A program made the position numbers and the translations under genes. A stretch of DNA of 27,428 bases from Nymphaea colorata (taxonomy: Eukaryota > Streptophyta > Magnoliopsida > Nymphaeales > Nymphaeaceae), in the NCBI RefSeq assembly GCF_008831285.2, contig NW_022205233.1, positions 1-27,428 on the forward strand. The letters run 5' to 3'. The notes under the pieces are model-generated. The model saw only the letters and a list, made by a program, of their open reading frames with translations. It searched no databases and was not told the origin of the DNA. Position 1 is the stretch's first letter; every line of letters starts with the position of its first letter. This document shows positions 1 to 10,215 of this stretch, one piece after another.

Positions 1-1198
1 TGTACAGGTTGCACATAAAGTTTGATATAGACCAATTTTTATGAAAACCAATCTTCTCATTGAAAATCCATTTCAGGCAGCAATTTCATCCTGTAGTGTG
101 GATTTAGTTTTCTTTACAACAGATATAAAAATCTCAAGTCAACTTTTATTGGGACAAACTCCCAAAAAGAAGGCCCGTTAAGTGGCATGAACTTTCTATC
201 GTATTAAAAAAGAGTCTTAAAAAAGACATTAAAAAATTATATTTTCATTAACTTATTAAGTTATTCTTGTGTAGTAGTGCAATTTGTTATTCTATTAACT
301 AAAATCTTACGTGCAATGACATTTTATATTCTACTAAATTTCAAGACAATGGCCCTGCGGCTCAACTTTCTAACTGTGCCACTGATTTGCATATGAGAGA
401 AAAAGACAAACCTGGTTGCTCTTCGCAATTTATATCTTCGAATGCACTCTCATAGAACCTCATAGTGTTCTTATGGGGCAAGTTGCCAAATAAAATTTCC
501 AGTAACCACTCAATGAGTGCACAAATGGCAAGCCCTCAACCCAATAGCCAACAATATCTAAAGAACTAGAACAGCATCGTCATTCCATGCGGCTAAGTTG
601 GAAACCAGCACATCGACTTTGCTTCTCTTGCACCAATAGTTGAGAGGTCCTACCAAATAGCAGTTGAATAACTTAAATTTTTAAAAGTATGTCAAGAATA
701 ATAGCATAAATATATGAAGGATGCCAAACTCAACTATCTGCAATAAAAAATGAAAAAAAAAGAGATGAACCCTGTACATGTGTAATCAAAAATTGAGCTT
801 CATACCTAAACAAGTTTAATTATACAAACTCAAATGCAAATCCCTATCTAAAGTTTTCCAATTAATCCACAAATCCTGAAAAGCAACATAAGATCATAAT
901 TTCAAAAATTGCACTGGTACATTTTGCATAGGAGGAAGTGATAAAATGCTCCTAATCCCTTTCTTCACAAATTGCCTCCTTGTTCTACTGCACCATCAAC
1001 AATTGTGAAGACAGGTAGAGTCTCCCCCACAAAAAAGCATATTCAAGTGTCCTATGCACTCAAGAAAGAAAGGGCTATCCTTTCCAAGAGGCTTGAAGTG
1101 AGAAACCAAACAAAGTGAAGATACCAATGTAGAAGAAGTAGCGGCAAATATAGATGACTATGAAACTCTAGTATACACATGCATCCTTGTATACCTGG
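1..1198. other. AT-rich non-coding stretch
   Basis: No open reading frame of convincing length or composition is visible on either strand, and no transposon ends or RNA gene were recognised. The stretch is AT-rich with short A and T runs, as in plant intergenic or intronic DNA. Confidence 0.6.
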
Positions 1199-1400
1199 GT
1201 ATAGCCATGACATGTGCAACTAACGTACCTGCATTTAAATAGAATCACAAGCTCAATGAAGAGAACACGATAGTTAACAATCAAACTGCAACTACTTTAA
1301 CTAAGACTCAAACAAGCATGGCATTGTAAACCACAAGCACTACCCTGAACCACGTCCCCACTATACTAAACTACAACTAAGAAGGCAACAAGAAGAAAAT
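1199..1400 (+). repeat. Diverged direct repeat, copy 1 (partner 2719-2927)
   Basis: This stretch aligns in the same orientation with 2719-2927. Shared blocks occur in the same order: CATGTGCAACTAAC, ATCACAAGCTCAATGAAGA, TTAACAATCA, ACTTTAACTAAGA, TCAAACAAGCATG, CCACGTCCCCACT and ACAAGAAGAAA. Substitutions and small indels are spread throughout, so the duplication is old. Nothing coding is evident, and it may be two copies of an unrecognised dispersed repeat. Confidence 0.75.
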
Positions 1401-1596
1401 TCAATTTAAAACCAAACTTTCACGCATCTCGAACTAGATCAGAACATCAAGAAAATTCCATTTAAAATGTGTCTTCACAAAAAAAACATAAATTTCATAA
1501 GGACAACCAAATGGATCCATGTTGGACTTAGAGAAACTCGATTGGCTGTACACAAAATGATGAAGGACATGCACAAGGGAGATTCAAGCCCCTTCG

Positions 1597-1599
<3 letters not shown>

Positions 1600-1633
<34 letters not shown>
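1600..1633. repeat. (CT)n microsatellite
   Basis: An uninterrupted run of about 17 CT dinucleotides. The short ORFs crossing it are only translations of the repeat (Ser-Leu or Arg-Glu runs). Such tracts are common in plant 5' regions, but no adjacent gene can be shown. Confidence 0.95.
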
Positions 1634-1635
<2 letters not shown>

Positions 1636-2718
1636 GTATAGCCCTCTTACTTCAATCACTCCCATACCCTCCACGCCCCTCTCCTTTAGCACCCACCTAG
1701 CCAAGCTGAATCCCTGCCAAGTCCCTAAGCACCCATGCACGTCATGCCTCCCTCCTTATTCTCACCCTAAAGGTCGCACCACATCCCTATCCTCGGACTC
1801 ACCAAGGACTCCAAGGAATAGTGATGCCTTGAGATCCTAAAGCAGGGACCTAGTGGCTCGGCAGTCCACTCCTTCTCATAGACATGATCAGGCTTGAGCT
1901 CTAACTCCAGAGGAGACCCAAGTGAGGAAGGGCTCGAACAAAATAAGGCAATCAAAAACCTTTCTAGATAATTTTCCTTGCAATAACACACAAATATATG
2001 CAAAATCACAATTCTCCCCACTAAACAAAAAGTCCAAAACTGTGTAGGTTGGAGTATTGGCTTTGATATGGATATAGAGCCTTAAATAAATAATAATATA
2101 ATAACTAGAAAATTTCACTAAAAAAATTGTAGAAAGTAAAAATGAAAAATCTGTTTCCTAGATAGAATTTAAAAAACAAGAAATAGAGCTCAGTTTTCGA
2201 AATTTTTGTTTGTTAGAAATAGAAACAGCGAAAAGTTTAACAACAATATATCAAAATACTCAAAGTTGAAAAAAAATTGAAATTTTGTCGGCTAGTTTTC
2301 ATGCAAGAAACTTGAAACCAACAATCAAACCCAAATTCAACTTTATCCCAGATCAGAACGTCATAAGTCTTCTGACTCTGAAACAGAGAATGATTTTTGT
2401 AGTTTTTACAGGTTTGCCAAATCATGGTTAGACATGTCTTTGTAAAGACTTGATACCAAAACTAAATGTTCTATTGACTCAACGGAAACAGAAGACCTTC
2501 AAACATACTAAATTCTTATGGTATAAGGAATGTCAACGACCAAAGACAAATAACAAAAAAATAAATTGATGACTAATATATGTTTGCAAAATAATTCAGC
2601 TAACTAACTAGGTTCGACCCATTCAGAAAGGCTTGACTAATGAAGAGAAACAAACACACAAAGTAAATACCAAGGCGTAACAGCTCCAATATTCATAATA
2701 CATTCCAAAATATAAATC
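1634..2718. other. Non-coding stretch, nothing recognised
   Basis: AT-rich sequence with only short ORFs that lack domain motifs. About 1640-1900 is somewhat richer in C on the plus strand, without a recognisable protein. Confidence 0.5.
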
Positions 2719-2927
2719 GGTGTAACCATGCCATGTGCAACTAACATACATATTCAAAATCACAAGCTCAATGAAGAAAACACGACACTTAACAATCAGA
2801 CACCAACCACTTTAACTAAGATTCAAACAAGCATGAAATCAGAAAACTACCCACGTCCCCACTGGATTAGACTACAAATAAAATATGCACCTAAAGAAGG
2901 CCAGTCAAGCACCACAAGAAGAAAGTC
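2719..2927 (+). repeat. Diverged direct repeat, copy 2 (partner 1199-1400)
   Basis: Second copy of the repeat described at 1199-1400, about 1.52 kb downstream and in the same orientation. It has an extra segment between the CCACGTCCCC block and the ACAAGAAGAAA block. Confidence 0.75.
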
Positions 2928-4331
2928 CGAACAATTGACCTTCAACAATAGTCTCACATGATGAGGACTCTAGTTAACTGACGCACTACATGAAACTAAC
3001 TCTAAACTGAGCACAGCCATAGGCTGGAATCACATGGAACATAAAAAAAGATACATACTGAGCCTAGGTCTCAAAGTCTAAAGACTCTAAACCTGTTTGA
3101 CACTCACCAATAAGACCAGACCTTAACACGATTCCAAATGGAACCAAGTCCCAACCTGTAAAGAGAAAGTTCAATGGAGGACCCAGCAGCCTGTTGGACA
3201 GTGTGCTCGATAATGCTTGAAGATGGAACACCTTCTCTTACTCTCACTTTTGACACTTGAAAATTCTTTACGCCAGCTAAGAAGAGCAAACAAGAAGGAG
3301 GGATAAATAGAAGGAAATCTACCACATGCTGGAGATGGGGGTTGTTAAGATGAATGGTTAGATGGCTATGCGCCGGAAACACCATAGGGCCTTCTCAAGC
3401 ATATCCAACATTTTAAAACAACTAAACGTATAAAGACTACAAGAAATAGTTAGCTAGTATAAGATTATGTGAATGAAAAAAATCAAATCAAATCAAATCT
3501 AGAATCACATTTCAAAAAAACTATTACCTAAACAGGGATGAGAAATAGGACCTATGAGTGAGGAGAGGGGATTAAGTGTGATGCCCTCCGAATTTGGGTC
3601 CATAAGGGAAACCAAATAAAATCACGTGCTTACCCATGTTCTTTCTTAATTTCCTTATTGCTCATCCACATCATCCCAACTTATCCAACATATGTCTAGC
3701 TAGAAACCAAACTCAACTAAACTGAGAATCAAAATCAGCTAAATATGTACTAAATAGGGTACATTTACTTATACAGCCCACCATATATAAGTATATATGG
3801 TATCTTTATCTGCATAATGCAGTTTATGTTTTTGCTGTCTGAAAGGACTGCTAAAAGCCTAAAACACGTACCTGGTATCTTCTAGAATAAAAAAGTTTCA
3901 AAGAGATGGTAGCCCTTGGGCAAACACCATTAATTACTTTTAAAGGAAGACAACCCGAGGAAGATCTCAGACTGCACTTCTGCATAATGCCTCGATCATG
4001 TATGTTTCTTTTTAACCAGATGGCTGAGATGGATCTCCTCTCTTTGACATCGTTCATTACTGTTGATGCATACTCAGAGTAGTTGTTAGTTTACATATTT
4101 TAATGATGTAGTTGACCCTTATTGCAAGTTGGAGACGAAACTGCATTACAATTTTTGATGTAGACATTGAAAACAACAAGTCAATTGCTTTCTTCCATTA
4201 TTTTGAATATTATTCATTTAGTAATTGCGTAATTTGACAACTAAATCTTATGTTTGTGCTAATATCTTTGGAATTTTCTGTCGTCAATGTCATTAGTGAC
4301 TGATTTCTAGTTCAGCACTTGCTATGCCCTT
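2928..4331. other. Non-coding stretch, no gene recognised
   Basis: Only short ORFs occur. A minus-strand stretch at about 3160-3290 has coding-like composition followed by a CTTTACAG acceptor-like string, but I cannot assign it to a family. At 3578 the string TGTGATGCCCTCCGAATTTG resembles the start of an LTR, but no partner or polypurine tract was found. Confidence 0.45.
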
Positions 4332-4559
4332 ATGTTTTCCATTAGACACGTATGTATTTTCATTTTCAGTTCATCAGCTGTTATGACGTCTTGTTCGAAA
4401 ATGAAGCGCCGACAGAAGTTTGACGTCGTGTTTGAAGGTGGTGCAAGGGGCATATTTGATTTTGTTGAGCTTCTTTTTGTTATGGTGGATGCATACATGA
4501 AGCTACATATGTACTTGCTTCTATGGATACTCTACACATGCACTTGGCTTTGTATTTAA
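4332..4559 (+). other. Short ORF, possible exon relic, function unknown
   Basis: A 75-codon ORF. After a TTTTCAG acceptor-like string near 4369 comes a basic-then-acidic stretch (MKRRQKFDVVFEGGARGIFD), after which it turns hydrophobic and loses coding character. The first part looks more like coding sequence than its surroundings. No family was recognised, and it could be chance. Confidence 0.2.
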
Positions 4560-4716
4560 CGTTGAAGTTCTTTTGAACACTTACGTAAATATTTTATCAC
4601 TGATGGGAATATGTACGTGGTTTATCTACTGTTGTATACTTTATAGTGAAATTCTCATATATATCCAATGAGTACGGTTCGAGTATTTATGAATTGTGCG
4701 TAGATGTTGATTAAAA

Positions 4717-4750
4717 CATTTGATACTGTTTATATTTACAGTATCAAATG
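4717..4750. other. Perfect 13-bp inverted repeat (hairpin)
   Basis: The arms CATTTGATACTGT and ACAGTATCAAATG are perfect complements separated by the 8-nt AT-only loop TTATATTT. No T-run terminator context or transposon ends flank it, so its role is unknown. Confidence 0.85.
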
Positions 4751-4835
4751 GAGTAGAGTAGATGCAGTGAAGTAGCTTTCATACAGGTATGGGCGATAAT
4801 GATTCTGGTGGTTTTAGTTCTCATTCAGATTTCTT

Positions 4836-5084
4836 TGCAGAATGGATGAAAATGCATCTAGGCAGACTACAGGGGAGCATGCACCACATTCTCATCAACG
4901 TCTTTGCAATCTCAATCGCAAAATTAAGCTGGTTTTGTTCAAGGGAGAACACAGCAAACTGATACAATCAATGATGGTCTGCAGTCGTCTTCAGCTTCTG
5001 TCCTTGATAGTTCTTTTGTTCTAGATCCCCAAGAGGAGGTCGTTGAGAAGTACCCAAATGGTGAAACTGTTGATTCGTTGTGAA
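4836..5084 (+). pseudogene. Possible decayed exon, function unknown
   Basis: After a TTTGCAG acceptor-like string ending at 4841, two frames carry coding-like protein in succession. The first gives MDENASRQTTGEHAPHSHQ. Near 4930 the sequence changes frame to a Ser/Gln/Asp-rich tail (QGRTQQTDTINDGLQSSSAS, ending PNGETVDSL and TGA at about 5083). A TAA lies in the second frame just before the switch. This pattern fits an exon broken by an indel. The composition suggests a low-complexity regulatory protein tail, but I do not recognise a family. Confidence 0.25.
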
Positions 5085-5152
5085 GTTCAACAAGGTGAAG
5101 GGATGCATTAAGTTGGTGATACAATGTGTAGCTAAGCGATGCAGATCTCTTG

Positions 5153-5475
5153 TAGTCAATCCAATGAGTTGAACTTGTAGTTACATCAATAGTAAGGATC
5201 TAATGAATTGAAATCACAAGTTTGTATCAATACGAGTGGGATTTAAGTGATTCATCTGAGCACGCATATTTCATTGAATGTGATAAACTTGTTGCTACAT
5301 CCACGTTGAATGATTTAGTGGATTTAAATCACAAGTTTGCATGAAAATGAATGAAATTCAAGTGGTTCATTTGCTCTTTTATAGTTAATCTAATGTGTTT
5401 CACTTGTTATTACATGTATAAGTAATGATTTAAATGATTGAAATCACCAATTCATATGGACACAAATCTAATGTA
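5153..5475 (+). repeat. A-B-C repeat series, left arm of head-to-head array
   Basis: Three related AT-rich units of roughly 100-120 bp follow one another: A (5153-5260, core CCAATGAGTTGAACTTGTAG), B (5262-5377, core TTCATTGAATGTGATAAACT) and C (5378-5475, core CTAATGTGTTTCACTTGTTA). Each unit has the same plan: a tAACTTGTnnnTACAT block, then ATGATTTaaaTGATTGAAATCACAAGTTt. The same A-B-C order returns inverted at 5560-6025. A perfect 16-bp palindrome, CTAATGTATACATTAG, sits at 5468-5483. Confidence 0.8.
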
Positions 5476-5559
5476 TACATTAGTTTGATGCTTGTAGTTA
5501 GTCCAATAAGTAGAACTTTTTGTTTCATTGAATTAAGTAAAAAGGGTCAAACAAAAGCA

Positions 5560-6025
5560 TAGATCCCACTTGTATCCACATGAACTTGTGATTTCAATCT
5601 TTTAAATCGTTCATTACACATGTAATAACAAGTGAAACACATTAGATTAAATATAGGGGAGCAAATTAATGACTTGAATCTTATTCATTCTCATACAAAC
5701 TTGTGATTTCGATCAAATAAATCATTCAAAATGGATGTACTAACAAGTTAAAAACATTCAATTAAATATGTGTGATCAAATGAATCACTTAAATCCCACT
5801 CGTTTATACGAACAACTGATTTCAATCGCTTATATCACGTACTATAGATGTAACGACAAGTTGAATTCTTTCGATTAAGTACTAGGGATGAAACTAATGC
5901 ATAGATTCCATTTTTAACTATATGAACTGGTGATTTCAATTATTTAAATCGTTCTTTATAGAAGTAATAAACAGTGAAACACATTAGGTTAACTATAAGG
6001 GATCAATTGAATGACTTGAATCACA
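5560..6025 (-). repeat. C-A-B-C repeat series, right inverted arm
   Basis: Read on the minus strand from 6025, the units are C', A', B', C'', each clearly related to a unit in 5153-5475. For example, the minus strand of about 5570-5655 shares TTTAATCTAATGTGTTTCAC and TTGTTATTACATGT with unit C. The right arm has one more C-type unit than the left. I estimate 75-80% similarity between arms by eye. No transposase, clear terminal inverted repeat or target duplication was found. Confidence 0.75.
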
Positions 6026-6384
6026 AACTAATGTACAGTTATGAACAAATAACATGCTTATAGGGATATGAACCTATTCTGATCATAATACTATATTCCA
6101 GTATGACCTCTAATAACATAAGACCAGTTGCCTTATATTAAATGGGATATTACTCAAAAACAATAGTGCTATGTCTGGTAGAAAGCTATGTCTATCCGTG
6201 AAGTTTGGATGACTTGAACAGAAATCACAATCATTTGCTGATTTATATGCAAAAAAAGGTAACTCAACTTTAGAAAGTGTAAATTTAATCAGACGCACAA
6301 GGATGATTGAGAGGCTTCTTAGTTATTTGCGTGCCAAGCATTGCATGCACAAACAAGAAGAAATGACCAGGCTGCACACATTAC

Positions 6385-7690
6385 CTATGTCACCAGCTTG
6401 CTGTTGCTTTGACTGAATGACGATGTTACACCTTCCAACACATACATCCTACTGTTATTATTTGGCCAAAATCGAAATTGAAAAATACCCAATCCTTTCC
6501 ATTTGCATCATGAATCGTAAGAAGCAGTCCTTCAGGATGAGAAATTGCTGGGAAGTATGTCTGTTCAAGATTAAGAATTGCATAGGAATCAAGCATATGA
6601 GTGTACCAGAAACCAAATTTAATTGAAGGAAGTCCAAGGAAGAAAGCAGCTCTAAACAAGTTAGACACTCTAGTATATGGCAAAAACAAGAGGACGAAAA
6701 AGTCTAACATGGTCTTCGTTTCAGAAAAGACAACAATAAAAATTTCAGTAACATACCTCTACACACTTTTTTTGCAGCACCAGGCACCCTATCCGACCTG
6801 CATCACTAGCACTATTTTCTCAGATAAAGGGGTGATAATAGAATTTGAGCTTACGGAAAGTCAAGGATCACATGGAGGACTTGGATTCACCATAATATCA
6901 ACAAATCAAGTGCAAATTTTGGATTGAATCAATCACGCCAAGCAAATATGCTTTACGGTGCAATTCTCAAACTACGTAGAAGTGGATACTCTCCTAATAT
7001 TTTCTGAAGCTCCTGATTGCTGCTGATCCTTGGCCAATATCCAGAAAGGATAGACTGATTTCTTGCCCATCCTTCGGTGCGATGCCTTGCCATGGTGGCC
7101 TGATTTTTTTGCCTCTTTAGAAAAGTCCAGTCCAATATGAAAGCTGGAAGGATTTTCCTGTGGCAACATAGAAGGGCTCTGTTCACATGCATGAGATCCA
7201 GAAGGCTTGCTTGAATCCCTTGCTTCATTGTCCTTCAGAGAAGCAGACCGTTGTGTTACATTTTGGCATGAACCAGATGATTCATGTTTTTGACCATCAA
7301 GAGATTTCTTGAGCTTATGATCATGTTGCTTTCAGTTTCATGGATCTTTCTTTCTTTCACATGCTTGGTATCCAGCAAGCTTCCTATATTATCTTGAACC
7401 GATGCACCTAAAGGACTCCACACATTAATTTCTGAATTCCCAATGTCAATCTTGTTATGTGCAGGTAGCTTGAAGTCACCACCTGCTTCCTTTTCAAATA
7501 CATTTTGGTTCTCAACAAAGCAGGTAGATGCCTGCTCCAATTCTTGGAGTTTCTCACCTACCTTTTCAGTTCTAGGATAGTTCATCATTGAACATGAGTT
7601 GGAATTCCAAGCTAAGGAGTGGAAAAGCCCAAGAGATTGCTATACCTGTGCAAGTCCAGAATTTGGCACTGGAGCCTGACTCCATTTTTT
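6385..7690 (-). pseudogene. VAL/HSI2-type B3-domain transcription factor, decayed partial copy
   Basis: Exon pieces of a plant VAL-family (HSI2/HSL) repressor can be read on the minus strand, but only by changing frame. From 7690 down: a piece with APVPNSGLAQ; a middle region with NSEINVWSPLG and KDNEARDSSKPSGSHAC; the pre-B3 segment RNQSILSGYWPRISSNQELQ (exon end near 6990); exon 6757-6849 with SNSIITPLSEK then SASDAGRIGCLVL; and exon 6385-6560 with TYFPAISHPEG, then [20 protein letters not shown], then [10 protein letters not shown]. In the family these make up the DNA-binding B3 domain, which recognises RY (CATGCA) elements in seed-maturation genes. Breaks seen: about two codons lost after SEK, a frame change inside WVFxFQF, another after EGVT, and one near an A7 run at about 7110. 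Intron-like GT/AG borders are retained, so this is a genomic (non-processed) fragment. The PHD-like N-terminus and the CW zinc finger were not found. Confidence 0.85.
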
Positions 7691-7769
7691 TTTGTATATT
7701 GATCTGTGAAACTGTCAACGAAAGGTAGAGGAGATAACCAAAAGGCATCTTTAACTGATTTGATGCTGA

Positions 7770-8460
7770 TGTGCACCTACCTAGAGCACAGCCGAGTGTG
7801 GCCGAGGAGGCTGCCGAGGACGTAGGCGGGATACCAGCTGCTATCGCAGCCATGGTCAGAAGCAGGGAGATGGCTAGTGTGGCATTAGTTGAAGCTATTG
7901 ACTTTAGGCATTGTGAGGTTAACCGAGAGAAGATACAGGGAGGGCAAGGTGTTTTGAGCGAAGTGAGGCTAATTCCATGTCGAGCAAAGCCAAGGCGCTA
8001 AATGCAGAGCGCAAGACTGAAGGGCCGATTGAGATAGGCAGTCCGGAGGCTAGTGAGGTTAACCTTACTTCTGAGGAGACCGAAGCATAAGGCGTTAGGT
8101 GCAAGCCGGTGAGGGAGATTGCTGAGGGCCGCGATATTTGTTGTGAGGTTAATCTGAAGACTAAAGAGAGTTGCGGCCTATAGATTGCAGCCGGTGACGA
8201 GAGCGAGGAGCATACAATGGGTTCAAGCAAGGTTCGCTCAGCTGAGCAGAGCATGGAAGGGACTAGGTTCGGTCAGGTCAGTGGTCAGTAGAGCAAGGCT
8301 GAAGAGCAAAGGTTGCTGGTTCAGGCAGCGAAAGACTGCTTCAGCTGTATGAGACCAAGGAAGACTGGGCGCAACCAAGAGTGCGTCCGGGTCAAGTTTA
8401 GTTGGCAAGAGCTCAGGCTAACCTGAGCGCATCATGGCGGGGTTCAAGCTCAGACTGAGT
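7770..8460 (+). repeat. GC-richer degenerate sequence with recurring GTGAGGTTAA motif
   Basis: Composition changes abruptly from the AT-rich flank. The phrase GTGAGGTTAA(C/T)C(T/G) recurs near 7914, 8053 and 8140, each time followed by a purine-rich stretch. In one frame these encode repeated EVN phrases (CEVNREK, SEVNLTSEE, CEVNLKTKE). An ORF at 7771-8001 covers the first part, with stops and frame changes beyond it. It looks like a decayed repeat-bearing coding or retroelement segment; the family is not recognised. Confidence 0.35.
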
Positions 8461-8990
8461 CATTGTATTTGTTTTGTTTTGGATTTGATTGAGTCAGGTC
8501 TTGTACACATATCAGTCCAAGACAATGGGTTAAACCCGAGACAGTCCAGTGGCACACAAGCTGGAGACTGTGCCAAAACTTGTAACTTTTGGAAATTGAA
8601 TCAATAAAAGAAACCTTTTCTCTCCCACACGGGAGACTTTGAGCTTCTTAAGTGTGGCGCCAAAAGCTTGGCCAGCGAAGGAGACTTTGCTGGAGAAGAA
8701 GATCACCTACAGAACCAGAGGAGTAGAACCGGGAAGGCTACCGGAACTGTAGACATCGAATACAGTGCAAGTGCTCTCCAATCCTTGAGGTGCTTAGAGG
8801 CTGGAATCGGAAAAAGGATCAGTTGGTTGCGCAGCAGATCGTAGCTCATCCGAGGAATTCCTGAACTGCATGTCGACAGGCGGAGGAACTTCTCAATTGG
8901 TAAGAAATCCTTCTCCGTGGATATTCCACCATGAGAACTTCCTATTTGCCCGATCAGAAGTGGAGAGGATGCTGACGTTCTGATCGATTT
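8460..8990 (+). mobile_element. Possible retrotransposon LTR end/leader and gag start relic
   Basis: The order of features is leader-like: a polyadenylation-like AATCAATAAAAG at about 8598, a GTGGCGCC string near 8654, a leader with no long ORF, then an ATG at 8869 opening MSTGGGTSQLVRNPSP and a short continuation to a stop at about 8977. Gly/Ser-rich starts of this type are seen in copia-like gag proteins. No primer binding site or polymerase domain was found, so assignment to a family is inference. Confidence 0.3.
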
Positions 8991-9475
8991 GAGTCAACTC
9001 ATCTAACGAGAAGAATAGATCGGTCTGATCTTACTGAGATCGAAGGATTTGAGATGCTGATGACTTCAGGCGATAACGATCCCTGTTTCAGGCAGATCGC
9101 CTAACGTCTGACTTAGATCAATTTCAATTCTTTTCAGAATTGATTCTTACTGTCACAGTCTATGTCTAATTGTTGCGTATCCCTTGCGACGAGCTACGCA
9201 GTGAAATAGTGAGGAATCGACTGACTGAAGATGAAGAAACAGAGGCTGAATTCCTGTTCTGAAGACAGCGATGGCAATCTCTGAAAATCAGCACAATTCC
9301 GGCGATCGGAGGTTGATCTGAGCAGGGAAATGGCTCAGACGTCTTCATAACTCTTGGGGGATCATTCTGGTGATGTTTGGGAAGAATCCGAGCTGTTTTG
9401 GATAGTTCGCCGAAGCTGATTGGAATCATGACGGTGGATCGCAGAATTAGGCAGCGCAGTTCTGAGTGACACCAA
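8991..9475. other. Unassigned stretch, no gene recognised
   Basis: Moderately GC-rich sequence with the same TGAT/GATC-rich texture as the repeats that follow. No protein motif was recognised. It may belong to the same retroelement debris as its neighbours. Confidence 0.35.
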
Positions 9476-9860
9476 AAACTAGGCTGATTTCAATCCTCAA
9501 TGATTCACCTTTTGGAAGCTGATTTTTAGGCATTCGTACGTCAGAATCTCAGCTATAACTGGTCCAAATTTGAGCTCAATCCGAGCTATGGTTGAATTTT
9601 GGTGAATTTTTGAAGGTGACTGGCTCCAGACGTTGCCTGAGTCCTGCGACAAGCTGATTTCAGGCAAAACCAGGCCAAACTTCAAGCTTCAATGAGTCAC
9701 CTATTGGAAACGACTTTGGGCTGATTTTTGGAGCATCTAATCCTCCAGATCTTGGCTTCCTCTACATCAAATTTCATGATTTTTGGACCTCTGTACACGG
9801 AGTTATGATTTTTTTGAAGGAACACTAGTCTGAGAGTTGGTTCCACACATGTGAGAGGGA
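9476..9860 (+). repeat. Two diverged direct repeats, period about 190 bp
   Basis: Units near 9476-9667 and 9668-9860 share, in the same order, CTTCAAT/CCTCAAT + GA(T/G)TCACC + TTGGAA, then GCTGATTTTT(A/G)G, GCAT, an AAATTT block and a TTTTTGAAGG block. The copies are strongly diverged. They lie within the probable retroelement debris that begins at 7770. Confidence 0.55.
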
Positions 9861-9874
9861 TTCTCGCCCGTTTT

Positions 9875-9950
9875 CCCAAATTCTGTTATAAACTTAGGTG
9901 AAATCGATTCTCTGGTGCATTCTCCATGACTTGAGTTGATGATCTGTAGA
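9875..9950 (+). repeat. Diverged direct repeat, copy 1 (partner 10121-10204)
   Basis: The two segments share CCCAAATTC, TATAnA, TTAGG, a TCTCTGG(T/C)G block, GCATCTCC/GCATTCTCC and TTGA near the end, in the same order and about 246 bp apart. The function is unknown. Confidence 0.5.
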
Positions 9951-10120
9951 ATTATCTTCTACTTGAGCTCTTGATTCCTTCGCAGCACCATACTCTCTGC
10001 TGATAGCTGTGGCAACGAGCTGTTGAATTAGGCGGGAAGCAGAACCTGCTGGAGCTCGATCTTGTAGCAAGGAGCTGTATTGAAGAGGCATGTGTTGTCG
10101 CCCATACGATGTCAGCATCC

Positions 10121-10204
10121 CCCAAATTCGATTATAGATATTAGGGGTTGATCTCATCTCTGGCGAAGCATCTCCACTCCTGCATTCATCTGAGATTGTT
10201 GATT
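10121..10204 (+). repeat. Diverged direct repeat, copy 2 (partner 9875-9950)
   Basis: Second copy of the segment at 9875-9950. A 104-codon minus-strand ORF (9894-10208) spans both copies, but I see no domain in it and do not call it a gene. Confidence 0.5.
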
Positions 10205-10215
10205 GCATAGAGTGA

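Noticed and set aside
3578-3600. TGTGATGCCCTCCGAATTTG as the start of an LTR
   Set aside because: No polypurine tract before it, no second copy in the window and no CA end that could be matched.
5153-6025. CRISPR-like array
   Set aside because: Units are adjacent without unique spacers, diverged and inverted, and the DNA is from a plant.
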